DNA of 64,000 nucleotides from Mucor racemosus (lineage: Eukaryota; Mucoromycota; Mucoromycetes; Mucorales; Mucoraceae): the NCBI GenBank assembly GCA_027405735.1, contig JAPEHQ010000002.1, positions 930,001 through 994,000 on the forward strand, given 5' to 3'. Shown one piece after another: positions 59,526-64,000 of the stretch (position 1 is the stretch's first letter; every line of letters starts with the position of its first letter). The position numbers and the translations under genes were made by a program. Below the pieces are notes generated by a model. It searched no databases, was not told the DNA's origin, and saw only the letters and a program-made list of their open reading frames with translations.

Positions 59526-61479
59526 TCATGGAGAGAATGAGGAACTAGTAACTGATTTTGTAGGGATATTTGAATTGACAGCACACCTATAAAATATAGA
59601 GATTAATAACTAATATCAACTATCAATAACCAACAATATAACTTACATCCATATACGAGTTTTATAAATTTTGAATAATTCTCGTACCAATTCACGAAAA
59701 TCAATTCTTCTTTCAGCAATGAAATAAAACGTTAATTTGCGGCGATCCCTGTATACAAATCTTAATTGTTAAATATTTGAATTGGCATAAATATTACAAC
59801 AAACCATTGAAACTCTGCGTCAACTACTTCCATTGGTAACTTTCTATTTTTAATCTTTTGTAAACACACGGTCAAAGCCCTTTGTTCATCTTGTTCTTTA
59901 TTAAGTAATAAGCTAACTTCATCTGGAGCTGCTTGTCTGTAAATCTTTTTCGCATGAGAATCCATTATCGTGGATTTTTTATCATCTGTTTTTTCTTCAT
60001 CGATAACCAATCTATTACTATTGCTATTGTGTTGTTGTTGTTGTTGTAAAAGCAAAACCTGATTTACAGTTAATATCTCTGTAGCCACTTTACCAAGATC
60101 CTTCCCACGATCTGCTTCTACTAAAACTAAATCGCCTATTCTTAATTTGAGTGAAGGGTCAGAAACATAGTAAAAATCTGTGCGACCTGATTTGAATTCA
60201 ATCATGAAAAGAGGAATGTGAGGAGGTAATCTTTGAAGTAATAATCCTTTGCCTATAGATGTTGTATCTTGTTGACTGGGGACAGTAGCACTTGATGAAG
60301 TCTCTGGTAAAACATGTTGTTGTTGATTTTGAAGTATAGATGACGAACTGGATCTATGAATATGTGTATTTTCTAAATAGTCTGATAATTGATTTACAGA
60401 AGATGTTGATGAACAAGATAAAAATGGGGTTTGATTGTTAGTGCTACCGCTAGAGTTTATGCCACTATATATAGATGAGAAAATATTAGCATCATTATTC
60501 CTGCAATTTCCTTCTTGTTGGCCTATTAATTTATCAGACGACTTGTTTGTATTTGTACTACTTACTGGGTTGGTCCTCCATTGGGAATTATTTCTGGGAA
60601 CAAGTACTCTTGAATATTATTTAATGGTTGCGACATTCTTCTTTGTGTGAGTAAATCTTTTGAATTGTTATCAATAGACAAAGGTGAATTGATAATTCCT
60701 AATGATGCACGTCTATTCGTATTCATATTCATCCAATAACCAGGTGGATATATACCAAAAGATGCATTCGATGATTGAGACCGAGAACGAAGATAAGCAT
60801 CATCAAATGAAGAAAATTGGTCGCTTTCTTCTTCTTCCTCCATTGTAGGCGTCAAAAATGAATTATTATTACTTCTTGAATTATAATCATCATAACCAAA
60901 AAAAGTGGGATCTTGACCCATTGAAAAAGAGAAACTACGTTGTTGTCTATAAATAGGTTCCAAAGGTACATTTGGCAACATGGGCGTTGTTAATGTGGCA
61001 GTAGGATCAAAATATTGGTCTGGCGTATTAGGAGGTAAAGGAGTTTTCGGTGCAGGTACATTTTCTTCGTCAAATATAGAAGGTCCTTCCCATTGAAATC
61101 CGCCAAAAGAACCCCATTGCTTTTCTGAACATGTAGAGCTTCTTCTTGTAAAATTGGGTTGATTAATTAATGAAGGCGCCTGGGATAATGAAATTGTTGC
61201 ATGATTGTTATTGCTTGCAGTAGTACCATCCAAGACACGACCTGCTGAAAAACTTTCTCTTCTAGATTGGCTCCCTACTACTTTCCAATCTGGTTCCTCA
61301 TCAAAACTATCTTTAAAAATATCTATTGCCTTTATATTTTATTAATAACTGTATCCAAAATGTCAATGTAAAAACCCACTTCGTCTTCATTGCCTTTCCA
61401 TTCTGATGGCTGTGTTTAAATCATATTAACATTTGATATGCTTAAATCTGATTTATTCAAGTATAATTACCAAGGTCAT
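59526..61479 (-). CDS. PSP1: PSP1 C-terminal-domain protein
   Basis: Six exons (61479-61471, 61409-61380, 61329-60566, 60500-59805, 59748-59647, 59586-59526) give 553 residues. The first exon is only nine bases (Met-Thr-Leu). The C-terminal domain starts [20 protein letters not shown] and contains [18 protein letters not shown], then [20 protein letters not shown] and YKTRIWMCAV, the hallmark of the PSP1 C-terminal domain shared by yeast Psp1 and bacterial YaaT-like proteins. The N-terminal ~300 residues are low-complexity (Ser/Asn/Gln/Pro), with TPTMEEEEE and several RRxS sites that could be phosphorylated. A glutamine run lies within the PSP1 domain. Yeast Psp1 was found as a suppressor of DNA polymerase mutants and localises to RNA granules; the molecular role is unclear. 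The short first exons are the least certain part. Confidence 0.85.
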
Positions 61480-61634
61480 TTTCTTTTATATATACAAAAT
61501 CTAGCTATATAAAATCAATAAAACAAAAGAAAAAGAAGGAAAACAAATAAAAAGGGAGTTTTTTTTTATTTAAAAAGGGATGGAAAAAATCCCTCCATCT
61601 AGATTCGGGTGAATTAATTTAGGTAACCGCTTCT

Positions 61635-62492
61635 TTATTTGCTATCCTCATGCTCTTGCTCAACCTCTTTCATTGCAGCTAAAATGGCTTCTTCTTGCTT
61701 GGAAGCTTGCTCTTCTTGCTCGGAAGCTTGTTCTTTTTGCTCATTAGCTTCTTCTTCTTCAATAATCTCAACTTGCTCATAGTCATCTTGTTTAGTTAAA
61801 ATCTCTTGTGCTAAATTAGCTTCTTCTTCCTTTTGTCTTAATAAAGCTTCTTCTTGTGCAATTCTTTCTTGTTCTTCTTTAACCAATCTCTCATTTTCCT
61901 TTCTAATTTCCTCTCTTTCTTTTTCTTCCCGAGCAAGGCGCTCAGCCTCTTCTTTCTCGAGTCTTTCTTTTTCTTTGGCAATTTGTTCTCTTCTAGATGA
62001 TTCCTTTTTCATTTTACCATTAGCAACATCTAATCTACGGAATAATTCATCGATAGATTCAATAACATTACGCTTCTTTGTCTTGATATTGGAGACTAAA
62101 CTACGTTCAAATTCATTAGGCTCGGCTTCAGTTTCGCCTCCCATAATAACTGTCAAAGGTCTAATCGCGTCCAACTTTTCCATAAGTCTTAATAAAAGCT
62201 CATTGGAATGGGCCAAGGTATATTCTTTTTGTTTAAAAGATTTTTCATCACAATCTTGGTCCTCAATGTTTCCTTCAACTTTTTTGATATTTAACTCGAT
62301 AGCTTGTTGTTCTTCCTTGGTTTGATGCAATAAACGCAAGGCAGTACGCTCTGCGCGACGGCCTGCCTTTCTACGCTTGACTTGTTTATCATCTTCAAGA
62401 ATATAATATGCAATACCTGAACCGACGAGAGCCAAGGAAATGGCAGTGGCACCGTAAAGCCAAATGGTACGATTATTTTGTGTATTTGACAT
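61635..62492 (-). CDS. SNL1: Membrane-anchored BAG-domain protein, SNL1-like Hsp70 cochaperone
   Basis: Single exon, 285 residues. One transmembrane segment near the N-terminus (WLYGATAISLALVGSGIAYY, about 11-30) is followed by basic KRRKAGRRAER. A helical region with ELLLRLMEKLDAIRPL and later IKTKKRNVIESIDELFRRLD matches the paired helices of a BAG domain, including the R/K-rich last helix that contacts the Hsp70 nucleotide-binding domain. Yeast Snl1 has the same layout and sits in the ER/nuclear membrane. The last ~120 residues are a Glu/Lys-rich coiled coil, longer than in Snl1, ending with repeated SEQEEQA-type units. A GA-repeat (62510-62535) precedes the start. The assignment rests on layout and helix pattern; another coiled-coil membrane protein is possible. 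Confidence 0.6.
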   Translation of the reverse strand: MSNTQNNRTIWLYGATAISLALVGSGIAYYILEDDKQVKRRKAGRRAERTALRLLHQTKEEQQAIELNIKKVEGNIEDQDCDEKSFKQKEYTLAHSNELLLRLMEKLDAIRPLTVIMGGETEAEPNEFERSLVSNIKTKKRNVIESIDELFRRLDVANGKMKKESSRREQIAKEKERLEKEEAERLAREEKEREEIRKENERLVKEEQERIAQEEALLRQKEEEANLAQEILTKQDDYEQVEIIEEEEANEQKEQASEQEEQASKQEEAILAAMKEVEQEHEDSK

Positions 62493-63812
62493 GGGTTAAA
62501 AATAAATAAAAGAGAGAGAGAGAGGCGAACGAGAGGGATTAAAATCTGTCAAACCTGCACTAAAATTTATAGCTGATTTTTAATACAATTTCATTTTATA
62601 TGGGGAAAAAATGAGACATTTGGTAAAATTAACAAGAATATCTGATCATTTTAATTAAAAAATTAAAAGGTTAGTTTATAGATATATATATTATCATCTA
62701 CTATTTTATATTATCGCTCCTTTCTTTAGGCCAGAGGTGATGAAAAAAAAAGCATCAAGCAGTTTTAACATTTAGAGGTTATTGAATTTCAAGTGATTTC
62801 TGACCCAATGAATAATATTTATTGAGCTTTAATACCCTAGTTTTGGTCAATACACCACTGTTTTTGTATTTTGCTAAATGAGAGAACTCCAAAATCAAAT
62901 CACTAAATGCATCTTGAACTGACCAAAAGAGTACTTAACTCTAGAAACAGCCAAAGATCTAGCAAAATAAATCCAAATTAGCATTGGAAATGCTGAATTT
63001 CAGTCGTTTGCGGCCATTTCTAACACTCAAAAGCATGCTACCATTTAGTAGATTCATTCTAAAGCATTCCTGCAATTTTTTCTTGATCAATTTTTTTTTC
63101 TCGAATTTTGCCTTACCATAGCTCATCTAAAATCTCAATGTACACAAAATTCAATTTTTCGCCCGAAAAATGACACATTTTACTAAGGTATATGCTGGAA
63201 CTATAAGACTCAAATGAAGCCATCTTCATGATAGGAATGTTTATTTTGGGATTGTAAGCCAATTTTCTGGACATTTTTTGAAAAAGCGAAAAATGTACTT
63301 TATCGTAAATATCTAAACATTTTATGTCAAAAATACACTTAAATAAAATACTGTATTATAAAGCATTAAAATTTACATTTAGCTCATTAGAATATAATTG
63401 AATCTTATTGTAAGATTTGGGTTGCAAAAATCCTTTAAACGTTCAATTTTTTCAAAATTGTCAAACCGATCCAAAAATCTGGCTGCTGCATTTTTACAGT
63501 TTAAACTCCGCCATCCTCTATGTGCAAAACTTCTGTTTTTAAGTTGTATTGCACTATATGTTGTTCAACGTTAGGCATAATGTATTTCATACACATACAG
63601 AATGACTTGGATGTTTCGTTCTTTGTCTTGTTACACTTGACTAATATAGTAACTATTATACTCGCAAGATTCTATGTATTTTCTTTACTACAAACATCGA
63701 GTTAGACGATATAACACTGATAACACATAACTTGTGCCGCTATAACACATATTATAGTTGTATGGACAATCTCTTATATTCAAATTCAGCATATTTAAGC
63801 AGAGTTTTTTAT
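62493..63812. other. Intergenic region, no gene recognised
   Basis: AT-rich, with the SNL1-like promoter (GAGAGAGAGA near 62510) at its left and the 3' end of the right-edge gene at its right. The frames at 63520-63705 and 63732-63992 are opposite to the supported minus-strand gene or lack any domain. Confidence 0.45.
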
Positions 63813-64000
63813 TTACAAATAATCATAACCAGCACCACTTCTAACCTTGACATGTTTTTTTCCCTTTTTATGTTTTTTGGACTTTGCATCACCAACATCA
63901 GCCAAATTAGCTTGTACCATAGCCATACGGGCCTTTCGACTCATAGGCAAAGGTGTGCCATCATCCGCAAGGACTCTTTGATGAGGATATAATGTAACAC
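63813..64000 (-). CDS. C-terminus of a lysine-rich protein (partial)
   Basis: On the minus strand an open frame enters from the right edge and ends with TAA at 63813-63815. It reads GTPLPMSRKARMAMVQANLA, then a lysine-rich run with HKKGKKHVKVRSG, and ends AGYDYL. AATAAA follows the stop directly. The basic, glycine-containing tail is like that of nucleolar ribosome-biogenesis factors, but I cannot name the family from 60 residues. Confidence 0.65.
   Translation of the reverse strand, partial: VTLYPHQRVLADDGTPLPMSRKARMAMVQANLADVGDAKSKKHKKGKKHVKVRSGAGYDYL

Overview
The window looks like nuclear DNA of an early-diverging filamentous fungus, most likely a Mucoromycota (Mucorales-type) genome. 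The DNA is very AT-rich, genes carry short introns (about 47-75 nt, GTAAGT-like donors), and the gene set is fungal: COQ8, NSE4, a hexose transporter, a PalC-like BRO1 protein, PSP1, an SNL1-like BAG protein, a Ty3/gypsy chromovirus and a Crypton. The genus cannot be fixed by reading alone.

Layout. 1-400 is a fragment of a dispersed repeat. 2356-5347 holds COQ8 (plus) and NSE4 (minus), tail to tail. 5727-6835 is a decayed minus-strand gene. 6836-18678 is gene-poor: one copy of the dispersed repeat (about 8115-12083, carrying a 452-bp solo LTR), a Tc1/mariner-type element (12289-13189), a small inverted-repeat block (14446-16190) and two broken coding fragments. 18679-24902 is a compact gene cluster: sugar transporter (plus), then PalC-like protein, mitochondrial-type rRNA dimethyladenosine transferase and TauD-family dioxygenase (all minus). 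54372-62492 is a second gene cluster: alpha/beta hydrolase and Artemis-like nuclease (plus), PSP1 and SNL1-like protein (minus). The right edge holds the C-terminus of a lysine-rich protein (minus).

The main accessory structure lies between the clusters, at about 26018-53647. It is a giant inverted repeat with two near-identical arms of about 7 kb and a 4.8-kb unique spacer (38968-43800). The left arm is interrupted by a complete chromodomain Ty3/gypsy element (28265-34268) with apparently identical 356-bp LTRs, a TCGTT target duplication and an intact 1701-codon gag-pol. The right arm is interrupted by a 2.9-kb Crypton (49769-52675), a three-exon tyrosine recombinase gene with a GCR1_C-like C-terminal domain. 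Each arm preserves the empty site of the other arm's insertion. Both arms share an older 728-bp solo LTR and a decayed dynein-intermediate-chain WD-repeat fragment. The order of events can therefore be read: solo LTR, then inverted duplication, then gypsy in one arm and Crypton in the other.

Exons were placed by reading-frame continuity and splice consensus, without transcripts or database searches.
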